The notes: generated by a model from the sequence alone, not told the origin. A stretch of 64,000 nt of DNA from Microcaldota archaeon (GCA_021785805.1 JAJYEJ010000001.1:4317-68316), one strand, 5' to 3'; shown: positions 7,422-16,654, counted from the stretch's first letter. Numbers and translations are program-made.

Positions 7422-8603
7422 TTAGGCACCGCTCTTCCTGGTCTCCTCTTTCCTCAAAAGAGCTTCGTAGACGCCCTGCGGGACCAGCTTCTGTACAACG
7501 CTCTGCCACCCTTCGAGCTTCAGCATGCTCTTGACGAAGCTTGAGCTCACTATCTCAAGTTCAGGAGGTGGCGAAAGCGACATGTGGACAAGCCTGTCCT
7601 CTTCCTTGGTGGCCTTGTCTTCTATGTACATGCTTGTTGCCAACACTATCCTTCGTTCCTCTAGCGAATCGGACTGGTCTCTGGTGCCCCTAAGGAGGTA
7701 TCTTGCGCCGACGGACTTTGCGAAGTCTGCGGTGAACCTGTTGCCAAGCCCCACTACAGTCACGTTAGGCATGTCCTTCGTGAGCTCCTTTAGCATTGCT
7801 ATCCTTTCCTCTTCCGAGAACATAGGCGTCTTCGAGGAATTCTGCGCTACCGCGATTATCAGCTTCGTGAATATCCTTGCACCCTTCCTTGCGACCCATG
7901 CGTGCCCTATGGTAGGCGGATCGAAACTGCCGGCGTATACCGCAACGGTCTCCGCCGCATTAGCCCTCAGCTCGGCGACGGTGCGCTTTATATTCGACTT
8001 CGCCTTCTCCTCATACCTGTCGGAGAAGAACTGCGTCCTGAAGAGCTGCTTTCTTTCGCCGAACTCGGCAAGGACATTGGCTCTTTCAGCATTGAACGGC
8101 TTTCTAGGCACCCACCAGAACTCGGCTGCGATTTCCCTATCGTACTTGTCGAATATGTCTGGTGGCTGCCCGAGTATGGACAGGTCTATGTCCAGCATGT
8201 ATTTTGTATCGTTGTCGTCCACCGGGGCGTTGCGGTGCTTTGTCGCAAGAATTAACTCCCTTACCCTTTCGGCGAAGTCCCTGCTCAATCCGGCACCCAT
8301 TGCCATCTCCACTGCGAGTTCGGCGCTCTTCTGCTCGTTCTCCTGACTCCTTGTATCGTAAACCACGTCATGGAACCATAATGCGAATTCGACAGCGAGT
8401 GGGTTCTCGAGCTTGTCCCTTACAAGATCAAGGTTCTTGAGGCACTCCCCTACATGCGTCATGTTGTGATACGCCCTTCCGGTAGAGTAGGCGTTGTATA
8501 TAGCCTGGAAAACCGGTATCGGGTCGCCTTCTGCGGAAATCCCTTTCCACAGTGACATCCACCTCCCCTTTAGGGTGACACTATGCTGGTGTTGTGCTTC
8601 CAT
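7422..8603 (-). CDS. HD-domain hydrolase fused to CoaD-like adenylyltransferase
   Basis: A 393-residue two-domain protein. Residues 1 to about 210 form an HD-superfamily domain with the YHNMTH histidine (46) and the HD pair in WFHDVVYD (78-79), like the uncharacterised COG4339 group. Residues from about 219 form a nucleotidyltransferase of the bacterial CoaD type: GSFDPPTIGH (225-234), the NSSKTPMFSEEER segment and the ISSS-like VSSSFVK motif. CoaD transfers AMP to 4'-phosphopantetheine to make dephospho-CoA. Archaea usually use a different family. One ATG, no frameshift and one continuous frame argue for a real fusion. Confidence 0.85.
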   Translation of the reverse strand: MEAQHQHSVTLKGRWMSLWKGISAEGDPIPVFQAIYNAYSTGRAYHNMTHVGECLKNLDLVRDKLENPLAVEFALWFHDVVYDTRSQENEQKSAELAVEMAMGAGLSRDFAERVRELILATKHRNAPVDDNDTKYMLDIDLSILGQPPDIFDKYDREIAAEFWWVPRKPFNAERANVLAEFGERKQLFRTQFFSDRYEEKAKSNIKRTVAELRANAAETVAVYAGSFDPPTIGHAWVARKGARIFTKLIIAVAQNSSKTPMFSEEERIAMLKELTKDMPNVTVVGLGNRFTADFAKSVGARYLLRGTRDQSDSLEERRIVLATSMYIEDKATKEEDRLVHMSLSPPPELEIVSSSFVKSMLKLEGWQSVVQKLVPQGVYEALLRKEETRKSGA

Positions 8604-8730
8604 ATTCTAGGATGTCCTGGACATAATATTTAGCCATTTCGGAAATGCCCAGGATACCGATTGGTTTTGACTTCTTGTGAGATGCGTATCGGCCCGGCCT
8701 TTAGGTCGTTTTTTGTGCTGAGATGGTGTA

Positions 8731-10212
8731 TCAACCCTTGGCCACGCCCAACGGGACCAGCCTGGCTACCGCCTTCGAGATGTTCGCGCCTTCTACGCTT
8801 GCGACCACATCGTCTATGTTCTTGTACGCCCATTCCGCTTCCTCGCTGATCAGGCTGCGGCTGCGCACCCTTATCGCTATGTTCTTCCTCTCCATCTCAT
8901 CGATTGTCTTCTTGGCCGGAATTTCCCTTATGGCCTGATGCCTCGACATTAACCTTCCTGCGCCGTGGCATGATGAGCCGAACGTCTCAAGCATGCTGCC
9001 CTCCCTCCCGGCAAGGACGTAGCTCGCTGTGCCCATGCTCCCGGGGATAAGGACTGGCTGTCCTACGTCCCTGTATGCTCTCGGTATTTCCTTTCTCCCG
9101 GGTGCAAACGCCCTTGTCGCGCCCTTCCTGTGGACATATACCCTCATGCGCTTGCCATTGACGTTGTGCTCCTCTAGCTTCGCTATGTTGTGGGACAGGT
9201 CATACAGTATCCGCATACCGAGCTTATCCGCGCTGCTCTCCAGGGCTTCCTCGAAGCTCTTTCTTATGAAGTGCGTCATTATCTGCCTGTTCGCAAACGC
9301 GAAGTTCACCGCTGCTTTCATCGCCCCTAGATAGTTGTCGGCCTCTTTTGACCCGACGAACGCATAGCCCAGTTCCGGATCCGGAAACTTTATACTGTTC
9401 CTCTTCTCGTAGCCTACAAGCTCCCTTAGGTAGTCGCTGCATACCTGGTGGCCGTATCCCCTTGAGCCGCTGTGCAGCATTATGACGACCTGTCCTTCGA
9501 ACATGCCGTATGCCTTAGCCATTTTCTCGTCAAGTATCTTCTCCACGCTCTGGACTTCGGCAAAATGGTTCCCTGCGCCAAGTGTGCCGAGTTGAGGCTT
9601 GCCTCTCTGCTTCGCAAGCTGGCTCACCTTGCTCGTGTCCGCTCCTTCCATGCCGCCATTCTCCTCTATGAACTCCGTGTCATCCTTGAATCCGTATCCC
9701 TTTTCTACAGCGTATGATGCGCCTTCTGAAGCCACCTTATCCATGTCCTTCTCGGTGAATCCGAGGTTCAGCTTGCTGCCTACCCCGCTAGGGACGTTCT
9801 TGAACATCGCATCCATCACCTTCGAGATGCTCGGGGCCAGCTCCTTCACGGAGAGGTTGGTCTTTATCAGCCTGATGCCGCAATTTATGTCGAAACCCAC
9901 CGCACCTGGGGAGATTATGCCGTTATCCGCGTCGAAAGCGGCGACTCCCCCTATTGGGAAGCCATACCCTTCATGTCCATCAGGCATGACAAGCATGTTC
10001 TCCACTATGGATGGCATCGTAGCTGCGTTGGCTGCCTGACCCAGGGTCCTGTCCCTTTGCATGAGCTCGGCTACCTTGCTGTTCGCATATATGCGCACAG
10101 GCACCTTCATGCCCTTTTCCGGATCAGCCTTAATCTCCCATTTGAATTCCGTAAGCCTGTCCATCTTTCTCTCTCCCGGCATAGCATCAGCTTCTGGACG
10201 TATCTGTATCAT
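8731..10212 (-). CDS. rtcB: RNA-splicing ligase RtcB
   Basis: Joins tRNA exons after intron removal, using GTP and Mn2+. This genome needs it, since the tRNA-Arg at 57.6 kb has an intron. The metal-site motifs are present: Cys in GFDINCGIRL, GAGNHFAEV and HSGSRGYGHQ. The guanylylated-His region SCHGAGRLMSR is also present. At 493 residues it matches archaeal RtcB plus a short N-terminal extension. The ATG at 10164 (DRLTEFKWEI) would give the classical N-terminus. The ATG at 10212 lies about 35 bp from the TATA box. Either start is possible. Confidence 0.96.
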   Translation of the reverse strand: MIQIRPEADAMPGERKMDRLTEFKWEIKADPEKGMKVPVRIYANSKVAELMQRDRTLGQAANAATMPSIVENMLVMPDGHEGYGFPIGGVAAFDADNGIISPGAVGFDINCGIRLIKTNLSVKELAPSISKVMDAMFKNVPSGVGSKLNLGFTEKDMDKVASEGASYAVEKGYGFKDDTEFIEENGGMEGADTSKVSQLAKQRGKPQLGTLGAGNHFAEVQSVEKILDEKMAKAYGMFEGQVVIMLHSGSRGYGHQVCSDYLRELVGYEKRNSIKFPDPELGYAFVGSKEADNYLGAMKAAVNFAFANRQIMTHFIRKSFEEALESSADKLGMRILYDLSHNIAKLEEHNVNGKRMRVYVHRKGATRAFAPGRKEIPRAYRDVGQPVLIPGSMGTASYVLAGREGSMLETFGSSCHGAGRLMSRHQAIREIPAKKTIDEMERKNIAIRVRSRSLISEEAEWAYKNIDDVVASVEGANISKAVARLVPLGVAKG

Positions 10213-10246
10213 CTTTACGATCTTTATCGTATGTGGTAGACAAACC

Positions 10247-10254
10247 TATTTATG
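10247..10254. promoter_or_regulatory. Shared divergent TATA element (rtcB / thioredoxin)
   Basis: TATTTATG reads as CATAAATA on the other strand. It lies 35 bp from the rtcB frame and about 40 bp from the thioredoxin start, so a single AT-rich element probably serves both genes. Confidence 0.45.
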
Positions 10255-10291
10255 CTTGACAGGTCAAAAAACAATGCAAATAGGTGTGATG

Positions 10292-10615
10292 ATGGCTGTA
10301 ATCGATGTGACCGAAGCTACATTTGAAGCAGAAGTTTTGAAATCAAACATGCCCGTAATCGTAGATATATGGGCAACATGGTGCGGCCCATGCAGGATGT
10401 ATTCCCCCATAGTAGACGAGGTATCGAAGGAGTACGACGGCAAGATAAAGTTCGTCAAGATCGATGCTGATGAGAATAACAGCCTCGCAGCGAAGTACAA
10501 TGTGATGAGCATACCTACAACCATGCTCTTCATGGGCGGGAAGGTGAAGGCGATAAGCGTAGGGGCCGTTCCCAAGGAAACCCTAAAGAAGTGGATAGAG
10601 AAGAACCTACACTGA
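10292..10615 (+). CDS. trxA: Thioredoxin
   Basis: A cytosolic disulfide reductase of 107 residues, the normal size, with the active site WCGPC at residues 30-34. The cis-Pro loop (MSIPTTMLF) is present. I chose the ATG at 10292 because GGTGTG ends just upstream (an ATG at 10289 is equivalent). The longer frames would start inside the divergent promoter. No thioredoxin reductase gene is adjacent. Confidence 0.96.
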   Translation: MAVIDVTEATFEAEVLKSNMPVIVDIWATWCGPCRMYSPIVDEVSKEYDGKIKFVKIDADENNSLAAKYNVMSIPTTMLFMGGKVKAISVGAVPKETLKKWIEKNLH

Positions 10616-10730
10616 CGGCGGGTCAGGCTTACCTGTCCAGAAACCTTATATATTTCTTCTTCATTTCATTATCAGATGAAGTGAGAGTGATGGCTAGCCA
10701 ACACAATCATACTGCGCGAATAGCAGGCAG

Positions 10731-11003
10731 TTGCGTGTCTCTGGATCGCAGAGTAGGGGCTTGAGGCTGGTCTTGCTCAGGGCGCTTAACGAAAACCAGA
10801 TCCTTATCCTGTCGAGCGTCAACGGCATGCGGAACATAACCTCACTACTAGCAGATGTAGCTGGGGAGTCGGGGGTTCCGATATCTACCCTGAAACTTAA
10901 TGCAAAAATCCTCAAGGAACTCGGGCTCATAGACTTCAACGGTGCGCCGGCGACGGTTACGGAGCTCGGAAGGCTCATCATAAACATACTAGGTGAGAGG
11001 TGA
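10731..11003 (+). CDS. Winged-helix protein, start uncertain
   Basis: A 90-residue protein with a winged-helix layout: helix (GLRLVLLRALNENQILILSSV), turn, recognition helix (STLKLNAKILKELGLI) and wing (ATVTELGRLII). Probably a DNA-binding regulator; the target is unknown. This frame has only a TTG start (10731). The best promoter (TTATATAT at about 10645-10652) and ribosome site instead lead to an ATG at 10690 in another frame that stops after 24 codons. A frameshift is therefore possible. The stop overlaps the next gene's ATG (TGATG). Confidence 0.6.
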   Translation: MRVSGSQSRGLRLVLLRALNENQILILSSVNGMRNITSLLADVAGESGVPISTLKLNAKILKELGLIDFNGAPATVTELGRLIINILGER

Positions 11004-11305
11004 TGGGGATGAGTACTGATGCTTGCCTGTTTGAGGATGCCGTCAGGAGGAACGACCTTTCCGGCACCATGCGGCTTATGGGGTCCACAAGCCAGGAAAC
11101 CCTAGACTGGTATTTAAATAGATTCGTTTATAGTAATAATCGAAGCTTCGTGCTTGAATTGCTTAGGGGAGGCGCCAATCCGAATGCGATGGACTTCTGG
11201 AATGGTGAAACCGCTATTGAGAAGGCAAGGAGGCTCGGTTATCCTGACATCGAAAGGCTTCTCCGCAGTTATATAAGAAGAGGTATGAAAGAAAAGAGGC
11301 GATGA
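11003..11305 (+). CDS. Ankyrin-repeat-like small protein
   Basis: About 100 residues. The segment FVLELLRGGANPNAMDFWNGETAIEKARRLGYPDIERLLRSY follows an ankyrin repeat consensus (LLxxGANPNxxD..G.TAL..A...G..DI..LL), preceded by another helical pair. Such folds mediate protein-protein contacts; no partner is known. The start ATG overlaps the upstream stop (TGATG) and a second ATG at 11009 follows GAGGTGATG. The last codons abut hisS, so the three genes form one operon. Confidence 0.7.
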   Translation: MGMSTDACLFEDAVRRNDLSGTMRLMGSTSQETLDWYLNRFVYSNNRSFVLELLRGGANPNAMDFWNGETAIEKARRLGYPDIERLLRSYIRRGMKEKRR

Positions 11306-11306
11306 T

Positions 11307-12587
11307 ATGGCAAACATCCCATTCCCAAGGGGAGTAAGAGACCTTATGCCGAACGAGGCTCTGTTCAGGAACGAGCTTCTTGGCAAGGCGGAGGCCATAT
11401 TCCAGAGATTCGGCTTCCTCGCGATAGACACCCCGACCTTTGAATCCCTGAAGATCCTGAAAGCGAAGGGGGCGATAGGCGAAGATGTAAAGCTGCTCTA
11501 TGAAACTAACGAGGATCTTGGCTTAAGATACGATTTCACCGTGTCACTTGCACGTTATGTGAGCATGCACCAGGACCTGCCGCTCCCATTCAGGCGATAC
11601 GCCATAGGCAAGAGCTGGAGGAGGGAGGAGCCGCAGCGACTTAGGTACAGGGAGTTCACGCAGGCCGATGTAGACATCGTCGGAGGCAGGGGACCGGCAG
11701 CTGATGCAGAGGTCATAGCCGTCCCTTCTATAATCCTTGAGGAGATAGGCCTGGATTATACTGTCTTGATAAATAATAGGAAAATAGTCGAACAGATGCT
11801 TTCGTCCTTCGGGATCCCGAAGGACAGGTCTATCGCCGTTATGCGAGCCGTGGACAAGCTTGAAAAAATAGGCGAAGACGGAGTGACAAAGCTCCTTGTG
11901 GAAGCCGGCATCGATAAGGATGTGATAAGGAGGATCATGGACTTCATTGCGCTCAAGGGATCGAATGATGACAAACTCGCGTACGTCTCAGCCATACTCA
12001 AGGAGGGAGATGGCAATACGGCGATAGGAGAGCTAAAGCAGACATTACAGCTTCTCGCAGCTTACGGGCTCAAGGGAACCATGATGGTTGACTTCTCGCT
12101 GATGAGGGGATTCGATTATTATACGGACATAGTGATGGAGGTCAAGGCGAACACCAAGAAGACACGGTCGTCCATAGGGGGTGGTGGAAGGTATGACAAG
12201 CTCATATCCTTATACGGAGGCAAGGACCTGCCTGCCGTTGGCATGAGCCTCGGCATAGACCGGATACTCGATCTCCTGGACTTCTCGTCTTCCACGAAGT
12301 ACACGTACGCGAAGGCGTTCGTGATAAACGTGAAGGACAAGAATTACGCTTATGCGCTCAAGGTGGCGAACTTCCTCAGAGCGAATGGCATCTCTATCGA
12401 CATAAATGTCGCCACCCGAAACATTTCCAATCAGTTGTCGTATGCGAACTCCCTCAAGATAGGCTATGCGATAATAGTTGGCGACGAGGAGGAGAGGAGC
12501 AACAAGGTGAAGCTCAGGAACCTCGTGGACGGACAGGAGACCATGCTGCCTCTGAGCGAGGCATTAGCAAAGCTTAAAGGCACATGA
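11307..12587 (+). CDS. hisS: Histidyl-tRNA synthetase
   Basis: A class II aminoacyl-tRNA synthetase charging tRNA-His. The 426 residues show motif 1 (FPRGVRDLMP and following helix), motif 2 (SWRREEPQRLRYREFTQADVDIVG), the histidine A-box-like region LMRGFDYYTDIVMEV and motif 3 (GGGRYDKLISLYGGKDLPAVGMSLGIDRI). A C-terminal anticodon-binding domain (AFVINVKDKN onward) follows. The ATG is 1 bp after the stop of the ankyrin-like gene. Confidence 0.98.
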   Translation: MANIPFPRGVRDLMPNEALFRNELLGKAEAIFQRFGFLAIDTPTFESLKILKAKGAIGEDVKLLYETNEDLGLRYDFTVSLARYVSMHQDLPLPFRRYAIGKSWRREEPQRLRYREFTQADVDIVGGRGPAADAEVIAVPSIILEEIGLDYTVLINNRKIVEQMLSSFGIPKDRSIAVMRAVDKLEKIGEDGVTKLLVEAGIDKDVIRRIMDFIALKGSNDDKLAYVSAILKEGDGNTAIGELKQTLQLLAAYGLKGTMMVDFSLMRGFDYYTDIVMEVKANTKKTRSSIGGGGRYDKLISLYGGKDLPAVGMSLGIDRILDLLDFSSSTKYTYAKAFVINVKDKNYAYALKVANFLRANGISIDINVATRNISNQLSYANSLKIGYAIIVGDEEERSNKVKLRNLVDGQETMLPLSEALAKLKGT

Positions 12588-12633
12588 ACAGTATAGTATA
12601 TCGGTAAATAAGATTTATTTGAGTTGAGTGTAC

Positions 12634-13149
12634 ATGGCTAAGTCGCAAGTCGATGCAGTGACCGATGAAAAGATCGCAAAGGGAGGGGTGCTCATTAAGT
12701 TCTACTTTGACATGCAGCATAAGGATAAGGACAAGCTGCAGCCGCTCATGGTGGAGCTGATAAACGAGAGGCTGATGAAGGAGATAGGTGTAGTATACGC
12801 GTTCGGGGCGATAGAAGAGGAGATAGAGTTCAAGGGAGTCTATTCGACAAGCGCTGTCGTCACCATACTGTTCGAGAACTTCTTCGCCGCAGTTGCAGTG
12901 GCATTGAACTATTCTCCAGCTGGGCTTGAGATAATAAAGCCGACCAAGGAGATGCATTTCAGGACAGGTGAGCTCCAGAGCCTGCTGATGAGCCTGTCCC
13001 AGAGGGCGGCCGACTACTCCAGATACGTGCTTGAAAAGGTCCTAAGTCCAGAGGAGCTGGAGGAGATGAACAGGTCGATGGAAAACAGGGAAAGGGTAGG
13101 AAGGGCGCTATTGGACAAGTCAAAACAGGAAGAAGGGAAGAAGGACTAA
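12634..13149 (+). CDS. Conserved-looking protein of unknown function
   Basis: A 171-residue protein I do not recognise. It shows an alternating beta/alpha N-terminal domain (GVLIKFYFDMQHKDKDKLQPLMVELINERLMKEIGVVYAFGAI), a hydrophobic middle (FFAAVAVALNYSPAG), and a charged helical C-terminus ending in KSKQEEGKKD. There is no signal peptide. An AT-rich element (AAGATTTATTTG) about 20 bp upstream of the ATG suggests a leaderless or near-leaderless transcript separate from hisS. Cytosolic by sequence. Confidence 0.75.
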   Translation: MAKSQVDAVTDEKIAKGGVLIKFYFDMQHKDKDKLQPLMVELINERLMKEIGVVYAFGAIEEEIEFKGVYSTSAVVTILFENFFAAVAVALNYSPAGLEIIKPTKEMHFRTGELQSLLMSLSQRAADYSRYVLEKVLSPEELEEMNRSMENRERVGRALLDKSKQEEGKKD

Positions 13150-13242
13150 CGCTTTTGATTTGCTCATTACCAGCCCAATAGTCAGCTTGGCACTACTTAT
13201 GCGGTTGGATCGGTTGGTTTGTCAGCACCGTTAATTTGAGCT

Positions 13243-13770
13243 CTATCTGGGCATGCGACCCGTCATGCATACTTTGATTATGTGGTCGTACCTCAGAGAG
13301 TCGCGCACCGCCTTTCTTATCGGAATCCGTTTGTTCTCGAACATCGCCAGGACCTGCCTGTTTCCGATACCTGACCTCGTCATGTGTTCCTTGCGCGTCA
13401 TATACTCCAACACACGCTTCTTAGGCCGTTGCGAATCACGATTGACATATGCGGCTGCGAACAGGAATGCCGCGCCTTCGAAAAATTCCCCGATCCGTTC
13501 GGTGGCTTTTTTACCCAATGGTCTCCTGAGCCTTTTCCAGAAAAGCATATCCTGGGTATAATGCAGGAACTCGTGCGCCACCATCTCGCCGATTCCGAGA
13601 TTCTCAGGATTGTAACCCGGGTTTATGAATATCGTGTCGTATGAGTACCATGCCGCGTCATTCTCTCCAGAGGATTTCTTTATACCAGGCATGCTCATCT
13701 TTATCCCTGTAAGCTTCTGGAAAAAGGCATAGACGCTAGAAAGTTCGTCGTGAAGCTTATTTCGGGCCAT
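13243..13770 (-). CDS. HExxH putative metalloprotease
   Basis: A 175-residue protein with the zinc-metalloprotease signature MVAHEFLHYTQD (HEFLH at residues 66-70), followed by a helix containing GEFFEGAAFLFAAAYV that may supply the third ligand (Glu). No signal peptide or membrane segment, so it is probably cytosolic. The ATG at 13770 lies inside the end of cysS and overlaps it by 14 bp, so the two genes are probably co-transcribed. An earlier start would extend deeply into cysS. The substrate is unknown. Confidence 0.75.
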   Translation of the reverse strand: MARNKLHDELSSVYAFFQKLTGIKMSMPGIKKSSGENDAAWYSYDTIFINPGYNPENLGIGEMVAHEFLHYTQDMLFWKRLRRPLGKKATERIGEFFEGAAFLFAAAYVNRDSQRPKKRVLEYMTRKEHMTRSGIGNRQVLAMFENKRIPIRKAVRDSLRYDHIIKVCMTGRMPR

Positions 13771-15208
13771 AGTTGTCAACCTTGTACCACACAGGTCCAT
13801 AACTCGTGTCTTCAAGCACTATCTCGTATTCTTTCTTCAGCTGCGCCCTAAGGGCATCTGCCTGGTCAAAATTCTTTGCCTTTCTTAGCGCCTCCCTCTT
13901 CCTCATCAGAGCCTCAGCTTCGGCAGGCAGCCTCTCTTTGTACGTGTTCTCTTGCAGTATCCCGAATATCCCAGCCATCTGGAGTGCGGCATCTATCGCA
14001 TCCTTCTTGGCCTTCTCCCCTATTTGGGTGTGTGCCTCTGCGAAACTGCGGAGTTTGCTTATGAAGTCGACCAGCCCGGTAAGCGCAAGTGAGGTGTTGA
14101 AGTCGTTGTTCATGGCTTCCGTGAATTCCGTTATGGATGTCCTAGAGGACTCTTCTATTGCCTTATCGTCGCTTGTCGGATTCCTGGTCTCACCCATATT
14201 ATAGAATATGCTGAACGACGAGTACAGGTACCTTAACTTCTTCAACGCCTCAGACATCGTCGACTCCTTATAGTTGACGTCTTTCCTGTAGTGCGTTGCC
14301 GCATAGAACAGTCGCAACGCTTCTGGCGGGTACTTTTCCAATGCTTCGCGTATCGTGACGAAGTTCTTTAGGCTCTTGCTCATCTTGGCGTCATTTACGT
14401 TGAAAACCCCGCAGTGCAGCCAATACCTGACGAACGGCGCTTTCCCGAATGCCGCTTCAGCCTGGGCGATCTCATTGGTATGATGAGGGAATATGAGTTC
14501 TGACGCTCCTCCGTGGATGTCGTAGGTTGGGCCGAATATCTTCCAGGTCATGGCTGTATCCTCTATGTGCCAACCTGGCCTTCCAGAGAGCTTGACTTCC
14601 TTACCGTCCACCTTAAGCGTTATCCCCCACTGCGGTTCGCCGGGCTTGGCAGCCTTCCATAGTGCAAAGTCGTAAGCGTTCCTCTTCCCTTCCTTCGGCT
14701 CTATCCTGTGCCTCTCGAGCTCTGATAGCTTCATCCTGGAAAGTTTGGTGTAATCCTCGAACTTAGATACGTCATAGTAGACGTCGCCGTCAATCGTATA
14801 GGCGTAACCCTTGTCCATCAACATCTGGATTTGCTCCTGCATCTCCTTTATGTAGTCCATGGACCTAGGATATTCATCTACATCCTGTTTGACTCCGAGT
14901 TTCGTCATGTCCTCAAGCAGGCGTTTTTCGTATTCCCGGGCAAGCGCGGTAGCGTCCATACCCTGCTCGTTCGCCCTCTTGATTATCTTATCATCTATGT
15001 CCGTGATGTTCTGTACGTAACGCACCTTGTAACCAATATGGCGCAGCCACCTCACTATAAAATCGAAGTCGATATACGCCTTTGCGTGCCCTAAATGCGC
15101 ATCGTCGTATACCGTAGAGCCGCAGACGAACATGTTTACGGTGTTGTCACTCATCGGTTTGAACTCCTCCTTCTTACGGGTAAGGGTGTTGTATACGATA
15201 AGCGCCAT
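13757..15208 (-). CDS. cysS: Cysteinyl-tRNA synthetase
   Basis: A class I synthetase charging tRNA-Cys. The 483 residues are of normal length. The zinc/substrate Cys lies in VCGSTVYDDAHLGHAK, which includes the HIGH motif HLGH. KMSKS is intact (DAKMSKSLKNF), and the HTNE zinc-site segment is present. A TATA-like CCTTTTAAAAGAG lies about 40 bp upstream of the ATG. A small inverted repeat (TGCATT/AATGCA, 15223-15239) sits between it and the start codon. Confidence 0.98.
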   Translation of the reverse strand: MALIVYNTLTRKKEEFKPMSDNTVNMFVCGSTVYDDAHLGHAKAYIDFDFIVRWLRHIGYKVRYVQNITDIDDKIIKRANEQGMDATALAREYEKRLLEDMTKLGVKQDVDEYPRSMDYIKEMQEQIQMLMDKGYAYTIDGDVYYDVSKFEDYTKLSRMKLSELERHRIEPKEGKRNAYDFALWKAAKPGEPQWGITLKVDGKEVKLSGRPGWHIEDTAMTWKIFGPTYDIHGGASELIFPHHTNEIAQAEAAFGKAPFVRYWLHCGVFNVNDAKMSKSLKNFVTIREALEKYPPEALRLFYAATHYRKDVNYKESTMSEALKKLRYLYSSFSIFYNMGETRNPTSDDKAIEESSRTSITEFTEAMNNDFNTSLALTGLVDFISKLRSFAEAHTQIGEKAKKDAIDAALQMAGIFGILQENTYKERLPAEAEALMRKREALRKAKNFDQADALRAQLKKEYEIVLEDTSYGPVWYKVDNYGPK

Positions 15209-15640
15209 TGGACCACAGCTATTGCATTTAGCTAATGCATCTCTCTTTTAAAAGGATTCTGTCTGAAGTAATTGCTAAACCGCTCATTTCCTATCCCTGT
15301 GGTTTCTGTGGCGTATCTTTTATTCCGTCCAACACAGATGGTGCCTCTTTGATATGTTTCACAAGTCCCTAATCCGTCGCTATGTTTTTAACATTGTCGC
15401 AGGGAACACCGTACGGTAACTTCTCACCCCAACGTGGCATTATCCCGGATACCATCCTTTTCATGAAGTTGATGATTTCCTCGTATTTTAAGAAAGCTAC
15501 CCATCCCGCAAGCAGGGCGTTTGCACCAAGCGATATCGGTGAACCCTCTTTCGGATTTAGTCTTTGTGAGAACCTTTTGTCACATTGCAGTGGCAAACCT
15601 TACCTGCACACTTGCTTTTTATATCTTGGTTTGGTTAGTC
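15209..15640. other. Intergenic region with no convincing gene
   Basis: About 430 bp between the cysS promoter and the ABC operon. The only frames of note are a 75-codon one on the minus strand (15369-15596), which has only a TTG start and is helical, and an overlapping 88-codon one on the plus strand. I recognise neither; either could be a decayed gene. The right end holds the ABC operon promoter (TTTTTATATC near 15617). Confidence 0.5.
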
Positions 15641-15658
15641 ATGAATGAGGGTCCTAGC

Positions 15659-16636
15659 ATGGAGACTATAATAGAGGCAAAATGCCTCACCAAGAAGTTC
15701 AGGACAAAGCACAAGGCAGCAGGGCTTCTGGGAAGCATGAAATCGGTAATCAGGCCAGAGATGAAGGAACACATAGCCGTAGATAACATATCGTTCAGTG
15801 TCCAGAGAGGAGAGGTTGTCGGCTTCCTCGGCCCGAACGGAGCAGGAAAGAGCACCACGATAAAGATGCTTATAGGGATACTGTTCCCGGATGGAGGCGA
15901 GGTCTCGGTACTGGGGATGAAGCCCTGGAAGCGGAGGCAGCAGCTCGCATTCAAGCTTGGTGCGGTCTTCGGCCAGAAGCCGCAGCTATGGTATCACCTG
16001 CCCGCAATCGATACCTTCAATCTTATGTCCAAGATATACGAAATCGAGCCTAGTCGGTATAGGAGGAGGCTGGACTACCTGGTGGACCTGTTCGACATAG
16101 ACTATCTTGATGTCCCAGTAAGGAGGCTGTCTCTCGGGCAACGAATGAGGGCGGAGGTAGTGGCATCTCTGCTTCACGAGCCTGAGATACTGCTGCTTGA
16201 CGAACCGACCATCGGTCTTGACATAATAGCGAAGCAGAAAATGCGCGACCTAATAAAGAGGCTCAACAAGGATGAGAAGGTCACCGTGTTCCTTACATCG
16301 CACGACATGGACGATGTTGAAAAACTATGCAAACGCATAATGGTAATAAACGATGGTAAGATAGTGTTCAACGGAACCATAGACTCGCTTCGCAATGGCT
16401 ACTTACTGAGCAAGGAGATTGACGTAAAGTTCAGCAGTGCGCCCAAGAGGTTCTCATTCCCGGGGGCGAAAGTCACAAAGCGAGGAAGCTATAGCCTTTC
16501 CATACAGTTGCAGCAAGGCAAGGGCAAGATAAGCGAACTGATAGACTACCTGACAGATAACTTCGAGGTGCTCGATGTTAACATCTCCGACCCTTCGGTA
16601 GAGGACATAGTGGCGAAGATATACAGGGGAAGATGA
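15659..16636 (+). CDS. ABC transporter ATP-binding protein (ABC-2 type exporter)
   Basis: The cytosolic ATPase of an ABC-2 exporter, COG4586-like (daunorubicin/uncharacterised transporter group). About 325 residues with Walker A GPNGAGKST, Q-loop GQKPQLW, signature LSLGQRMRAE, Walker B ILLLDEPTIGLD and switch TSHDMDD. A C-terminal regulatory extension is present. I chose the ATG at 15659, which has GAGGGT upstream and is about 40 bp from the TATA box. An ATG at 15641 would be leaderless. Two permease genes follow, so the three proteins form one transporter. Confidence 0.93.
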   Translation: METIIEAKCLTKKFRTKHKAAGLLGSMKSVIRPEMKEHIAVDNISFSVQRGEVVGFLGPNGAGKSTTIKMLIGILFPDGGEVSVLGMKPWKRRQQLAFKLGAVFGQKPQLWYHLPAIDTFNLMSKIYEIEPSRYRRRLDYLVDLFDIDYLDVPVRRLSLGQRMRAEVVASLLHEPEILLLDEPTIGLDIIAKQKMRDLIKRLNKDEKVTVFLTSHDMDDVEKLCKRIMVINDGKIVFNGTIDSLRNGYLLSKEIDVKFSSAPKRFSFPGAKVTKRGSYSLSIQLQQGKGKISELIDYLTDNFEVLDVNISDPSVEDIVAKIYRGR

Positions 16637-16654
16637 CACTGTTATGGTGATGCG

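Noticed and set aside
13757..13815. A longer start for the HExxH protein at 13815.
   Set aside because: It would lie within conserved cysS codons; the ATG at 13770 needs only a short overlap.
15369..15648. A transposase remnant upstream of the ABC operon.
   Set aside because: The frame is helical, but I see no DDE or HTH motif and no terminal repeats, so the label is not supported.
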